Assembly (NCBI RefSeq): GCF_013363975.1
Contig: NZ_JABWGN010000010.1
Span: forward strand, 248,001 to 312,000
DNA from: Nonomuraea montanisoli
Lineage (GTDB): Bacteria; Actinomycetota; Actinomycetes; Streptosporangiales; Streptosporangiaceae
Direction of reading: 5' to 3'
Length of the DNA: 64,000 bases
The stretch's first letter is position 1; every line of letters starts with the position of its first letter. Shown piece by piece: positions 25,278-33,551 of the stretch. Below the pieces are notes generated by a model, which saw only the letters and a program-made list of their open reading frames with translations, was not told where the DNA came from and made no database searches. The translations under genes were made by a program, and so were the position numbers.

Positions 25278-25421
25278 GAAACGTCACCATAGTGGGAAAT
25301 CGCCACCCACCATGGCGCCGTGCCCGAATGGCAACACTCTCTCTTACTCGCCCCCGCGCGCAGCCGTGCCCGGACCGGGTGAACGCCGCCCCCTCGCCCC
25401 GCTCCCGCTCTGACAGGGGTG

Positions 25422-25496
25422 TTGACGGATCCTCGGCCGGCGCTTACGTTTCCGGCACGCGCGCGAAATATATCGATGATCTCCCGAAACTTTCGG
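25422..25496 (+). promoter_or_regulatory. Promoter and xylanase-type operator of the GH30 gene
   Basis: TTGACG at 25422-25427 and TACGTT at 25445-25450 are 17 bp apart, a near-ideal housekeeping promoter; transcription would start near 25457. In the leader, CCGAAA-C-TTTCGG (25484-25496) is a perfect dyad whose right arm overlaps the GGAGG ribosome binding site (25495-25499). The core CGAAACTTTCG matches, from memory, boxes described upstream of Streptomyces xylanase genes as repressor sites. Bound repressor would block elongation or translation. Confidence 0.65.
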
Positions 25497-25504
25497 AGGC
25501 CGCC

Positions 25505-26851
25505 ATGTGGCGAGGCGTTGTCGCGATCACCCTGCTCGGCCTGCCGGCCGTCCACACCCCATCCGCCGGCCCCGACACCACCGCACCGGGCGTGATCACG
25601 GTGCGGGAGCACGTCCGCCACCAGGAGATCGACGGCTTCGGCATCTCCCAGGCGTTCCGGCGCAACGAGCTCCTCCGCGCGCTGCCCGAGGACCGGCAGC
25701 GCGAGATCCTCGACCTGTGGTTCGACCGCGCCAAGGGCGCCGGGTTCAGCATCCTGCGGCTCGGCATCGGCTCCTCCCCCGCCGGCAGCCCGTACGACCA
25801 CATGGTCTCCATCCAGCCGGAGGACCCGGGCGGCCCCGACGCGCCGCCCCGCTACGTCTGGGACGGCGACGACAACAGCCAGGTCTGGGTGGCCAGGGCG
25901 GCCAAGGAGTACGGCGTGCGGCGCTTCGTCGCCGACGCCTGGAGCGCCCCCGGCTACATGAAGGAGAACGGCGACGACAAGAACGGCGGCGCCCTCAAAC
26001 CCGAGTGGCGCACCGCCTACGCCCGCTACCTGGCCCAGTACACCCGCTTCTACGCCCGGGAGGGCATCAGGATCACCGACCTCGGCTTCACCAACGAGCC
26101 GGACTTCACCGCCACCTACGCCTCGATGCGGTTCACCCCGGCCGAGGCCGCCGCGTTCGCAAAGATCCTCGGGCCCATCGCCAAGGGCGTGAACCTGGTG
26201 TGCTGCGACTCGTTCGGCTGGAAGGAGGCCAAGGCGTACTCGGCGGCCGTCGAGGCCGACCCGGAGGCGCGCCGCTGGGTGAGGACCCACACCGGCCACA
26301 CCTACGCCAGCCCGGTGGACGGGCCGCTGCCCACGACCCGCAGGACGTGGATGTCGGAGTGGAACCCCAACGGCGACACGTGGGACGAGCGCTGGGACGA
26401 CGGCGGCGGCTACGACGGCATGGCGATCGCCTCGGCCGTGCACGACGCCCTCACGCTGGGCGACGTGAGCGGCTACGTCTACTGGCTGGGCGCCTCGCGC
26501 GGCGCCACCCGCGCGCTGCTCCAGATCGACGAGACGACCAGGACGTACCACGTCTCCAAGCGCCTGTGGGCCCTGGCCGCCTACAGCCGCTTCATCCGCC
26601 CCGGAGCGGTCCGGCTGGACGCCTCGGCGACCGACCCGTCACTGAAAGTTTCGGCATTCCGGAACACGGACGGCTCCCGGGTGGTGGAGATCCTCAACAC
26701 GGGGACGAGCCCGGTCACGTGGAGCGACGTTCGCGGCCAGGCGACGACCTACGTCACGGACGAGGCCCACGACCTGGCGAAGTCAGAGGTGACCGGCCGC
26801 GCGGTGACGCTCGCGCCGAGATCGCTCACCACGGTCGTGGTCAGGGGTTGA
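25505..26851 (+). CDS. Secreted GH30 glycoside hydrolase, xylanase-like
   Basis: A 448-residue enzyme with an N-terminal signal peptide (MWRGVVAITLLGLPAVHTPSAG). The (beta/alpha)8 domain begins at EIDGFGISQAF. The acid/base glutamate is in GFTNEPDF (Glu198) and the nucleophile in WMSEWNPNG (Glu285). The ADAWSAPGYMKENG stretch and overall pattern resemble fungal-type GH30 subfamily 7 xylanases more than glucosylceramidases. A small beta-sandwich follows (about 365-448). ATG 25505 was chosen over in-frame upstream codons because GGAGG lies five bases before it and the signal peptide starts there. It probably degrades xylan outside the cell. The CGAAACTTTCG operator in the leader fits xylan-responsive control. 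It is monocistronic, with a terminator overlapping its stop. Confidence 0.85.
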   Translation: MWRGVVAITLLGLPAVHTPSAGPDTTAPGVITVREHVRHQEIDGFGISQAFRRNELLRALPEDRQREILDLWFDRAKGAGFSILRLGIGSSPAGSPYDHMVSIQPEDPGGPDAPPRYVWDGDDNSQVWVARAAKEYGVRRFVADAWSAPGYMKENGDDKNGGALKPEWRTAYARYLAQYTRFYAREGIRITDLGFTNEPDFTATYASMRFTPAEAAAFAKILGPIAKGVNLVCCDSFGWKEAKAYSAAVEADPEARRWVRTHTGHTYASPVDGPLPTTRRTWMSEWNPNGDTWDERWDDGGGYDGMAIASAVHDALTLGDVSGYVYWLGASRGATRALLQIDETTRTYHVSKRLWALAAYSRFIRPGAVRLDASATDPSLKVSAFRNTDGSRVVEILNTGTSPVTWSDVRGQATTYVTDEAHDLAKSEVTGRAVTLAPRSLTTVVVRG

Positions 26852-26866
26852 CCACGACCGTGGTGA
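26826..26866. terminator. Long hairpin overlapping the GH30 stop codon
   Basis: A perfect 17-bp inverted repeat, 26826-26842 with 26850-26866, around the loop AGGGGTT. The left arm is the last coding sequence of the GH30 gene and the TGA (26849-26851) spans loop and right arm. It faces the convergent enoyl-CoA hydratase gene. Confidence 0.85.
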
Positions 26867-26980
26867 CTTGACGCACGTGACGGCGCCCGGCCCCGCGCGG
26901 GCTCAGCGGGCGTTCCCCTGGAGGCCCTCAGCCCCGTACGGCGACTGGGGCCAGGCGGGCGGAGCCGTAACGGAAGAAGT

Positions 26981-27754
26981 TCATCGACCGGAGAACTTCG
27001 GCCGGGTCTTCTCGGCGAACGCCGTCATGCCCGTGCGCGCGTCCTCGGTGGCGAAGAGACCGGAGAACTGCAGGCGCTCGATCTCCAGCCCCGTGTCGAG
27101 ATCGACGTCAAGCCCCCCGTCGATGGCCTGCTTGGCCGCGCGGAACGCCACCGTCGGGCCGTCGGCGAACGTGGCCGCCCACTCCAGCGCCGCCGTGTAC
27201 ACCTCCGCGTCCGGCACCACCCGGTCGACCAGCCCCATCGCGAGGGCCTCGGCGGCCGGGACGTGCCGGCCGCTGAAGATGAGGTCCTTGGCCCGGGCCG
27301 GGCCGACCAGGCGCGGCAGCCGCTGCGTGCCGCCCGCGCCCGGGATGATGCCGAGCTGGATCTCCGGCTGGCCGAGCTTGGCCGACTCGCCCGCGACGCG
27401 GAAGTCGGCGCACAGCGCGAGCTCGCACCCGCCGCCGAGGGCGTAGCCGGTGACGGCGGCGATGACCGGCTTGCCGATGCGTGCGACCGCCGTGAAGCAG
27501 TCCTGCAGCGTGCGGGAGTGGAGGGCCATGTCGGCGTACGACATGGTGACCATCTCCTTGACGTCGACGCCGGCGGCGAAGACGCGCTCGCCGCCGTAGA
27601 GCACGACCGCGTGCACGGCGGGGTCGGCGTCGACGGCGCGGGCCGCCTCGGCGATCTCGTGCTGGGCCTGGCGGTTGAGGGCGTTCATCTTGGGGCGGTC
27701 GAGCCTGATGGTGGCGGTCTGCCCGGCGACCTCTACGCGTACGAACTCAGCCAT
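26981..27754 (-). CDS. Enoyl-CoA hydratase/isomerase family protein
   Basis: A 257-residue crotonase-fold enzyme, most likely hydrating trans-2-enoyl-CoA in fatty-acid or amino-acid breakdown. The oxyanion-hole segments VFAAGVDVKEM (about 59-69) and AAVTGYALGGGCELAL (about 98-113) are present. PEIQLGIIPGAGGTQRLPRLVG (about 129-150) carries both glutamate positions expected for a true hydratase, and the C-terminal FAEKTRPKFSGR is typical. ATG 27754 has TAGGGT exactly six bases upstream and no ribosome binding site, so the mRNA is probably leaderless. It stands alone, divergent from the secreted amidase gene. Confidence 0.93.
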   Translation of the reverse strand: MAEFVRVEVAGQTATIRLDRPKMNALNRQAQHEIAEAARAVDADPAVHAVVLYGGERVFAAGVDVKEMVTMSYADMALHSRTLQDCFTAVARIGKPVIAAVTGYALGGGCELALCADFRVAGESAKLGQPEIQLGIIPGAGGTQRLPRLVGPARAKDLIFSGRHVPAAEALAMGLVDRVVPDAEVYTAALEWAATFADGPTVAFRAAKQAIDGGLDVDLDTGLEIERLQFSGLFATEDARTGMTAFAEKTRPKFSGR

Positions 27755-27892
27755 GCCCCGACCCTACAAGAGCGTCCCCGCGAAGATCCGGCGGCGCCCA
27801 TGCGTGAAAAAATCCTTCGCAAAGCTCTCGCCGCAGAAAGAAAATATTGAGACGCTGTGCGTTGCAGCACCCCCAGCAGTCTAGGAGCGCCC

Positions 27893-29812
27893 ATGCGCAG
27901 AGCGCTGGCGATCGCCGCGGTCGCCTTCCTCCCCTTAGCGAGCATCCCCACGACGGCGCAGGCCGCCGCCGAACCGGACGACCGGCAGCAGGCGTTCAGC
28001 GCCGCCGCCGCGGAGTTCAAGGTCCCCGAAAGCGTCCTGCTGGGCGTCTCCTACCTGGAGTCGCGCTGGGACGCCCACGCCGGCCAGCCCAGCAACAACG
28101 CCGGGTTCGGCCCCATGCACCTGACCGACGCCGCCTCCTTCACCGGCACCAACCACCACGGCGGGAGCGAGGAGGACGCCCGCGGCGACGAGAGCCGTCC
28201 GCTGGCCGCCCCCGCCGACACCCCCGCCCCCGCCGAGATCCCCGCCTCGCTGCGCACCATCGAGAAGGCCGCCGAGCTCACCGGTGAGAGCCGCGAGAAG
28301 CTGCGCGCCGACGACGCCGCCAACATCCGGGGCGGCGCCGCGCTGCTCGCCGACTACCAGAAGTCGCTCGGCGCGCCGCTGAGCGACGACCCGGGCGAGT
28401 GGTACGGAGCGGTCGCGAAGTACTCCGGCGCCGAGGAGTCGCAGGCCGCCAAGGTCTTCGCCGACGAGGTGTACGCGACGATCAAGGAAGGCGCCGACCG
28501 GGTCACCGACGACGGCGGCCGCGTCGTCCTCAAGCCGGTTCCCGGCCTGGAGGCCGTGGAGAAGTGGCTGGAGAAGCTCGGCCTGCGCCCGCCGCGCCGC
28601 GACGGCGTCGAGTGCCCGCCCTCCATCTCCTGCGAGTGGATCCCCGCGGCCTACGCCCAGCTCCCGAACGACGACTACGGCCACTACGACCTGGCGAACC
28701 GGCCCGTCAGCCAGAAGGTCGACTACATCATCATCCACGACATGGAGGGCTACTGGGCGCCCTCGGTCAAGCTCAACCAGGACCCGAAGTGGCCCGGGAG
28801 CTGGCACTACTCCGTCCGTTCCAGCGACGGCCACATCGCCCAGCAGATCAAGACCAAGGACGTCGGCTGGCAGGCCGGCAACTGGTACATCAACGCCAAG
28901 TCCATCGGCATCGAGCACGAGGGCTTCCTGGCCGAGGGCAGCACCTGGTACACCGAGGCGATGTACCGGTCGTCGGCCAAGCTGGTGCGCTACCTGGCGC
29001 TGCGCCACGGCGTGCCGCTCGACCGCGCGCACATCCTCGGCCACGACAACGTGCCCGGCACCCTGCCGACCACGGTCAAGGGCATGCACGAGGACCCGGG
29101 ACCGTTCTGGGACTGGGCGCACTACTTCGAGCTGATCGGCGCCCCGCTGCACCAGTTCGGCGGCCCCAGGTCGGGCTCCGTCATGATCAAGCCGGACTTC
29201 GCGACCAACAAGCCGTACTTCTACGGCTGCGACCGCAAGAACCCGGAGAACGCCTGCCCGCCGCTGCCCGCCTCCACGGTCTGGCTGCGCACCGAGCCGC
29301 GCGCCGACGCCCCGCTGATCAAGGACATCGGCAAGCACCCCACGGGCGACTCGCTCTACAGCGTGTACGACCACAGCGCCCGCGCCACCACCGGCCAGCG
29401 CTTCGCCGTGGCCGACCGGCAGGGCGACTGGACCGCGATCTGGTACCTCGGCCAGAAGGCGTGGTTCCACAACCCGGCCTCCGCGCCGACCGCCGTGCCC
29501 TCCATGGGCCTCGTGGTGACGCCCAAGCCGGGCCTCGCCACGGTCCCCGTGTACGGCAGGGCCTACCCGGAGAAGGAGGCGTACCCGGTCGACATCCCGT
29601 ACCAGGCGGTCACCCCGCTGCAGTACACGTTCTCGGCCGGCGAGAAGTACACCCTGGCCGGCCCGGCGGCGACCGAGTACTACCGGGCGGTCACCTTCGA
29701 GCCGGAGCCGCACACCGTGGTCAAGGGCAAGACGAAGTACCTGGAGATCCAGTTCGGGCACCGCGTCATGTTCGTCAAGGCTGACGACGTGCGTGTGACG
29801 TTCTCCGGGTGA
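27893..29812 (+). CDS. Secreted N-acetylmuramoyl-L-alanine amidase with N-terminal lytic-transglycosylase-like region
   Basis: A 639-residue exported cell-wall enzyme. A signal peptide (MRRALAIAAVAFLPLASIPTTAQAAA) is followed by a region with VLLGVSYLESRWDAHAG and GFGPMHLTD that resembles the Glu-containing start of SLT/lysozyme-like domains. A type-2 amidase (PGRP-like) domain covers about 270-430: zinc histidine in YIIIHDMEG near 281, SWHYSVRSSDG, IGIEHEG, and a second histidine in HILGHDNVPG. The C-terminal 200 residues look like beta-rich SH3-type binding modules (WLRTEPRADAPLI). ATG 27893 has AGGAG five to six bases upstream. Its last 38 bases overlap the end of the convergent RpiR gene. 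Confidence 0.9.
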   Translation: MRRALAIAAVAFLPLASIPTTAQAAAEPDDRQQAFSAAAAEFKVPESVLLGVSYLESRWDAHAGQPSNNAGFGPMHLTDAASFTGTNHHGGSEEDARGDESRPLAAPADTPAPAEIPASLRTIEKAAELTGESREKLRADDAANIRGGAALLADYQKSLGAPLSDDPGEWYGAVAKYSGAEESQAAKVFADEVYATIKEGADRVTDDGGRVVLKPVPGLEAVEKWLEKLGLRPPRRDGVECPPSISCEWIPAAYAQLPNDDYGHYDLANRPVSQKVDYIIIHDMEGYWAPSVKLNQDPKWPGSWHYSVRSSDGHIAQQIKTKDVGWQAGNWYINAKSIGIEHEGFLAEGSTWYTEAMYRSSAKLVRYLALRHGVPLDRAHILGHDNVPGTLPTTVKGMHEDPGPFWDWAHYFELIGAPLHQFGGPRSGSVMIKPDFATNKPYFYGCDRKNPENACPPLPASTVWLRTEPRADAPLIKDIGKHPTGDSLYSVYDHSARATTGQRFAVADRQGDWTAIWYLGQKAWFHNPASAPTAVPSMGLVVTPKPGLATVPVYGRAYPEKEAYPVDIPYQAVTPLQYTFSAGEKYTLAGPAATEYYRAVTFEPEPHTVVKGKTKYLEIQFGHRVMFVKADDVRVTFSG

Positions 29813-30671
29813 ACTCCTGAACGGCGCGCCTGGTGCTGTTCCACGCCTCCTGCGAGGAGTCGAACGTGCGCTGGGCGACGCCGACGAACACGCAGTCGAT
29901 GACCAGGAGCTGGCTGATGCGGCTGGCCAGCGCGCCGGGACGGAACTCCGTCTCGCGCCCGGCCGAGATGAGCACGTGCTCGGCCAGCTCCGCGATCGTC
30001 GAGCGCGGGTTGTTGGTGATCGCCACGGTGGTGGCGCCGGCCTCCTTGGCCCGGCCCAGCGGCTCCAGCACGTCCGGCGTCTCGCCGGACGTGCTGATGC
30101 CGATGGCGACGTCGCCGGGCCGCAGGAGGACGGAGCTGGTCAGCGCGAGGTGGGCGTCCTGGAAGGCGTGGCAGGACACGCCGATGCGCAGCAGCTTCTG
30201 CGCGACGTCCGCCGCTACCAGGCCCGAGGCGCCCACACCGTACGCGTCGATCCGCCGCGCCCCCACGATGGCGTCGATGACCAGGCCCAGCCGCTCGGAG
30301 GTGAGCTGGGCGACCGTGTCGTTGATCGCCTCGGACTCGGCCCTGGCCACCTTCACGATGACCTCGGACAACGGGTCGTCGGGGGCGAGGTCGCCGGGCA
30401 CCAGCCGGTCGGGCTGCGCCGCCGCCGCGGCCAGGGCCAGCCGGAGCTGCGGGTAACCCGCGAAGCCCAGCAGCCTGGCCGTGCGCACGATCGTGGCCTC
30501 GCTGGTGCCCGAAGCGGCGGACAGCTCGGTGATGGTGCTCCGGGCCACCGTCGCGGGATCCTCCAGGATGAGGCGGGCGACGGTCTGCGCGGCGGGCGTC
30601 AACGAGGGCAGCACGCCGCGGACCGTGGCCACCAGAGTGTCGGCGCGCACGCCGTTCCCGCTGTTGTCCAC
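29775..30671 (-). CDS. MurR/RpiR family transcriptional regulator with SIS domain
   Basis: About 298 residues: an N-terminal RpiR helix-turn-helix domain (about 8-85; SLTPAAQTVARLILEDP, then SEATIVRTARLLGFAGYPQLR) and a C-terminal SIS domain (about 125-255; AYGVGASGLVAADVAQKLLRIG, then ISTSGETPDVLEPLGRAKEAGA) that binds sugar phosphates. Related regulators respond to N-acetylmuramic acid 6-phosphate or GlcNAc-6-P, and the neighbouring amidase could supply such ligands (inference). GTG 30671 was chosen: GATAAT lies six bases upstream and no ribosome binding site exists; a TTG at 30695 is in frame but less likely. Its 3' end overlaps the amidase gene on the other strand by 38 bases. Confidence 0.9.
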   Translation of the reverse strand: MDNSGNGVRADTLVATVRGVLPSLTPAAQTVARLILEDPATVARSTITELSAASGTSEATIVRTARLLGFAGYPQLRLALAAAAAQPDRLVPGDLAPDDPLSEVIVKVARAESEAINDTVAQLTSERLGLVIDAIVGARRIDAYGVGASGLVAADVAQKLLRIGVSCHAFQDAHLALTSSVLLRPGDVAIGISTSGETPDVLEPLGRAKEAGATTVAITNNPRSTIAELAEHVLISAGRETEFRPGALASRISQLLVIDCVFVGVAQRTFDSSQEAWNSTRRAVQEFTRRTSHARRQP

Positions 30672-30729
30672 ATCCCGATTATCCAGCGGCGTCAAGGCCT
30701 CGCGCCCCGTCCGTACGGCGTGCGTGCGG

Positions 30730-33312
30730 TCACCGCAGGGTGCCGTTGGTCATCCCGACCGGCTCCTCGGGCACGGTGAGCAGCCCGAGCTCGGCCGGCG
30801 AGGCCGCCAGCGGGTGGTGGGGCACGACCCGGACCGTGTAGCCGAACGCGCCCGTGCGGTCCAGCGGCACCACGCCCGCGTAGTGGGCGCGGCCGTCGTC
30901 GTCGCTGTCGACGGGCGTGAGGGCCAGGTAGCCCGGGTGGACCAGCTCGTCGTGCGGCCCGACCCGGCCGTAGGCGGCCTGGACGAGCACGTCGTCCGGG
31001 GCCAGGTCGCCGAGCGCGATCGTGGCCCGCAGCTCCATCACGTTGCCCACCTCGGGGGTGTCGCCGACGCCGGACGCCTCCACGTGCTCGACCCGCACCC
31101 CCGGCCACGCCTTGGACACGCGCAGCCGCCAGGCGGCGAACGAGCGGGCCCCGGCGTGGGAGTCGGCCGCGAGCGCGCGGCCCGCCTTGGCCGCCGGCGT
31201 GTACAGGCTGAGGACGTAGTCGCGCAGCATCCGGCCGGCCAGCACCTTGGGACCGAGCGAGGTCAGCGTGTGCTTGACCATCTCCATCCAGCGGCGCGGC
31301 AGCCCGTCGGCCGCCCGGTCGTAGAACCGGTCGGACACCTCGTGCTCGATCAGGTCGTACAGGGCGGCGGCCTCCAGCTCGTCACGCCGGTCGGGGTCGG
31401 CGACGCCGTCGGCCGTGGGGATCGCCCAGCCGTTGGTGCCGTCGTACCACTCGTCCCACCACCCGTCGCGGATGGACAGGTTGAGCCCGCCGTTCAGGGC
31501 CGACTTCATGCCGGACGTGCCGGACGCCTCCAGCGGGCGCAGCGGGTTGTTCAGCCACACGTCGCTGCCCTGCGTCATGAGCTGGCCGAGCGCCATGTCG
31601 TAGTCGGGCAGGAACACGATGCGGTGCCGCACGTCGGGGTGGTCGGCGAACTTGACGATCTGCTGGATCAGCTTCTTGCCGCCCTCGTCGGCCGGGTGGG
31701 CCTTGCCGGCGATCACGATCTGCACCGGCTTGTCCGGGTCGAGCAGCAGGCTCCTGAGCCGCTCGGGGTCGCGCAGCATGAGCGTGAGCCGCTTGTACGA
31801 CGGCACCCGGCGGGCGAAGCCGATCGTCAGCACGTCGGGGTCGAGGGCGTCGTCGATCCAGCCGAGCTCGGCGTCGGAGGCGCCGCGGTCGCGCCAGGAG
31901 CGGCGCAGCCGGGCCCGGGCCCCCTCGACCAGGCGGCGGCGCAGGGTGCGCCGGATCTCCCAGATCTCGGCGTCGGAGATCTTCTGGATGCCGTCCCAGC
32001 CGCGCGCCCGCTCGATGAGCAGGGGCAGCTCGCGTCCGGCCAGCTCCATCATCTCGCGGCCCACCCAGGTGGGGGCGTGCACGCCGTTGGTGATCGAGCC
32101 GATCGGCACCTCGTCCACGTCGAAGCCGGGCCAGAGGTTCTTGAACATCTCTCGGCTGACCTCGCCGTGCAGCTCCGAGACGCCGTTGACGCGCTGGGCC
32201 AGCCGCATGCCCATGACCGCCATGTTGAAGCGGCCGGGGTCGGCCTCGGCGCCCAGGGCGAGGATGCGCTCGACGGGCACGGTCGGCCAGGCGTTGTCGC
32301 CGCCGAAGTGCCGCTCGATCATCTCGATGGGGAAGCGGTCGATGCCCGCGGGCACCGGCGTGTGCGTGGTGAAGACCGTGCCGGCCCGCACGGCCTCCAG
32401 GGCCTCGTCGAACGACAGCCGCGCCTCGGTCAGCTCGCGGATGCGCTCCAGGCCGAGGAACCCGGCGTGGCCCTCGTTGGTGTGGAAGACCTCGGGGTCG
32501 GGGTGGCCGGTGATGCGGCAGTAGGCGCGGATGGCGCGCACGCCGCCCACGCCCAGCAGCAGCTCCTGCATGAGGCGGTGGTCGGTGCCGCCGCCGTAGA
32601 GGCGGTCGGTGACGTCGCGGGCCGCGCTGTCGTTGTCGGCCACGTCGGAGTCGAGCAGCAGCAGCGGCACGCGGCCGACCTGGGCCACCCAGAGCTGGGC
32701 GTGCAGCGCCCGGCCCTCGGGCAGGCCGACGCGGATCTTGACGGGGGTGCCGTCCTCCTCCTTCAGGAGGGTCAGCGGCAGGCCGCCCGCGTCGAGCGAC
32801 GGGTAGTGCTCGAGCTGCCAGCCCTCGGGCGACAGCGACTGGGTGAAGTAGCCGTGCCGGTAGAGCAGGCCCACGGCGAGGATGGGGACGCCGAGGTCGC
32901 TGGCGGCCTTGAGGTGGTCTCCGGCCAGGATCCCGAGCCCGCCGGAGTACTGCGGGAGCGCGGCGGCGATGCCGTACTCGGGGGAGAAGTAGGCGATGGC
33001 GCCCGCGGCGTCGGGCAGCGTCTGGTACCACCGCGGGGCGGTCATGTACTCGCGCAGGTCGTCGGCGGCGTCGGCGAGACGGCGCAGGAAGCGGCGGTCG
33101 GCGGCCAGCTCGGACAGCCTGGCCGGGTCGACGGCGCCGAGGAGGGCCACCGGGTCGTGGCCCACCTGTTCCCACAGGCGCGGGTCGACCTCGGCGAACA
33201 GGTCTGTGGTCTCGGGGTGCCACGACCAGCGCAGGTTGTGGACCAGCTCGCCGAGTGCGGCCAGCTCCCGGGGCAGGACTGTGCGTACGGTAAACCGGCG
33301 GATTGCTCTCAC
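30730..33312 (-). CDS. glgP: Alpha-glucan (glycogen/maltodextrin) phosphorylase GlgP
   Basis: Releases glucose-1-phosphate from the non-reducing ends of alpha-1,4-glucans with PLP as cofactor. The 860 residues start with the MRAIRRFTVRTVLPRELAALGEL region typical of the actinobacterial alpha-glucan phosphorylase branch that carries an N-terminal DUF3417 module. The phosphorylase core includes VHLL-type motifs, ITNGVHAPTWVG near 440, and the PLP lysine in GTSGMKSALNGG (about Lys603). GTG 33312 is the start; TAGGGT lies eight bases before it and no ribosome binding site is visible. It is divergent from glgE-treS-mak, consistent with coordinated alpha-glucan turnover. Confidence 0.96.
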   Translation of the reverse strand: MRAIRRFTVRTVLPRELAALGELVHNLRWSWHPETTDLFAEVDPRLWEQVGHDPVALLGAVDPARLSELAADRRFLRRLADAADDLREYMTAPRWYQTLPDAAGAIAYFSPEYGIAAALPQYSGGLGILAGDHLKAASDLGVPILAVGLLYRHGYFTQSLSPEGWQLEHYPSLDAGGLPLTLLKEEDGTPVKIRVGLPEGRALHAQLWVAQVGRVPLLLLDSDVADNDSAARDVTDRLYGGGTDHRLMQELLLGVGGVRAIRAYCRITGHPDPEVFHTNEGHAGFLGLERIRELTEARLSFDEALEAVRAGTVFTTHTPVPAGIDRFPIEMIERHFGGDNAWPTVPVERILALGAEADPGRFNMAVMGMRLAQRVNGVSELHGEVSREMFKNLWPGFDVDEVPIGSITNGVHAPTWVGREMMELAGRELPLLIERARGWDGIQKISDAEIWEIRRTLRRRLVEGARARLRRSWRDRGASDAELGWIDDALDPDVLTIGFARRVPSYKRLTLMLRDPERLRSLLLDPDKPVQIVIAGKAHPADEGGKKLIQQIVKFADHPDVRHRIVFLPDYDMALGQLMTQGSDVWLNNPLRPLEASGTSGMKSALNGGLNLSIRDGWWDEWYDGTNGWAIPTADGVADPDRRDELEAAALYDLIEHEVSDRFYDRAADGLPRRWMEMVKHTLTSLGPKVLAGRMLRDYVLSLYTPAAKAGRALAADSHAGARSFAAWRLRVSKAWPGVRVEHVEASGVGDTPEVGNVMELRATIALGDLAPDDVLVQAAYGRVGPHDELVHPGYLALTPVDSDDDGRAHYAGVVPLDRTGAFGYTVRVVPHHPLAASPAELGLLTVPEEPVGMTNGTLR

Positions 33313-33551
33313 GTTTGTGCACCCTATGGGCTAGGAGGGACCTCTCAGTCCCTCACCCTCAGCAAGGACGTTCAAACCCCTTCCGGGAAGAAGCATGAAG
33401 CGCGACGATTGGGGCAACTTCCACCATTGTCAGTTCTCCCGGGGACACGGGAGGTCTATCCGCTGCTGCCCACAATTTACATGCAAGGATCGTTCTTGCC
33501 ACGGAAGCCTCCGGCGGTACCGAGTGTGCCGTCGCAACCTCGAAATGCGCG
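33313..33551. promoter_or_regulatory. Divergent glgP/glgE control region
   Basis: These 239 bases are less GC-rich than the genes around them. On the glgP side TAGGGT (33326-33321, minus strand) is a likely -10. Two small hairpins are visible: GAGGGAC/GTCCCTC (33335-33354) and CTCCCG/CGGGAG (33436-33453). No clear -35/-10 pair was found for glgE, and glgE has no ribosome binding site. Confidence 0.45.

Noticed and set aside
26645..26655. A second CGAAACTTTC-like site near the GH30 3' end
   Set aside because: It matches only one arm fully, lies inside coding sequence 1.1 kb from the promoter, and is most simply chance.
30672..30695. Longer RpiR protein starting at TTG 30695
   Set aside because: The added residues show no family similarity, TTG is rare, and GATAAT six bases before GTG 30671 better fits a leaderless start.
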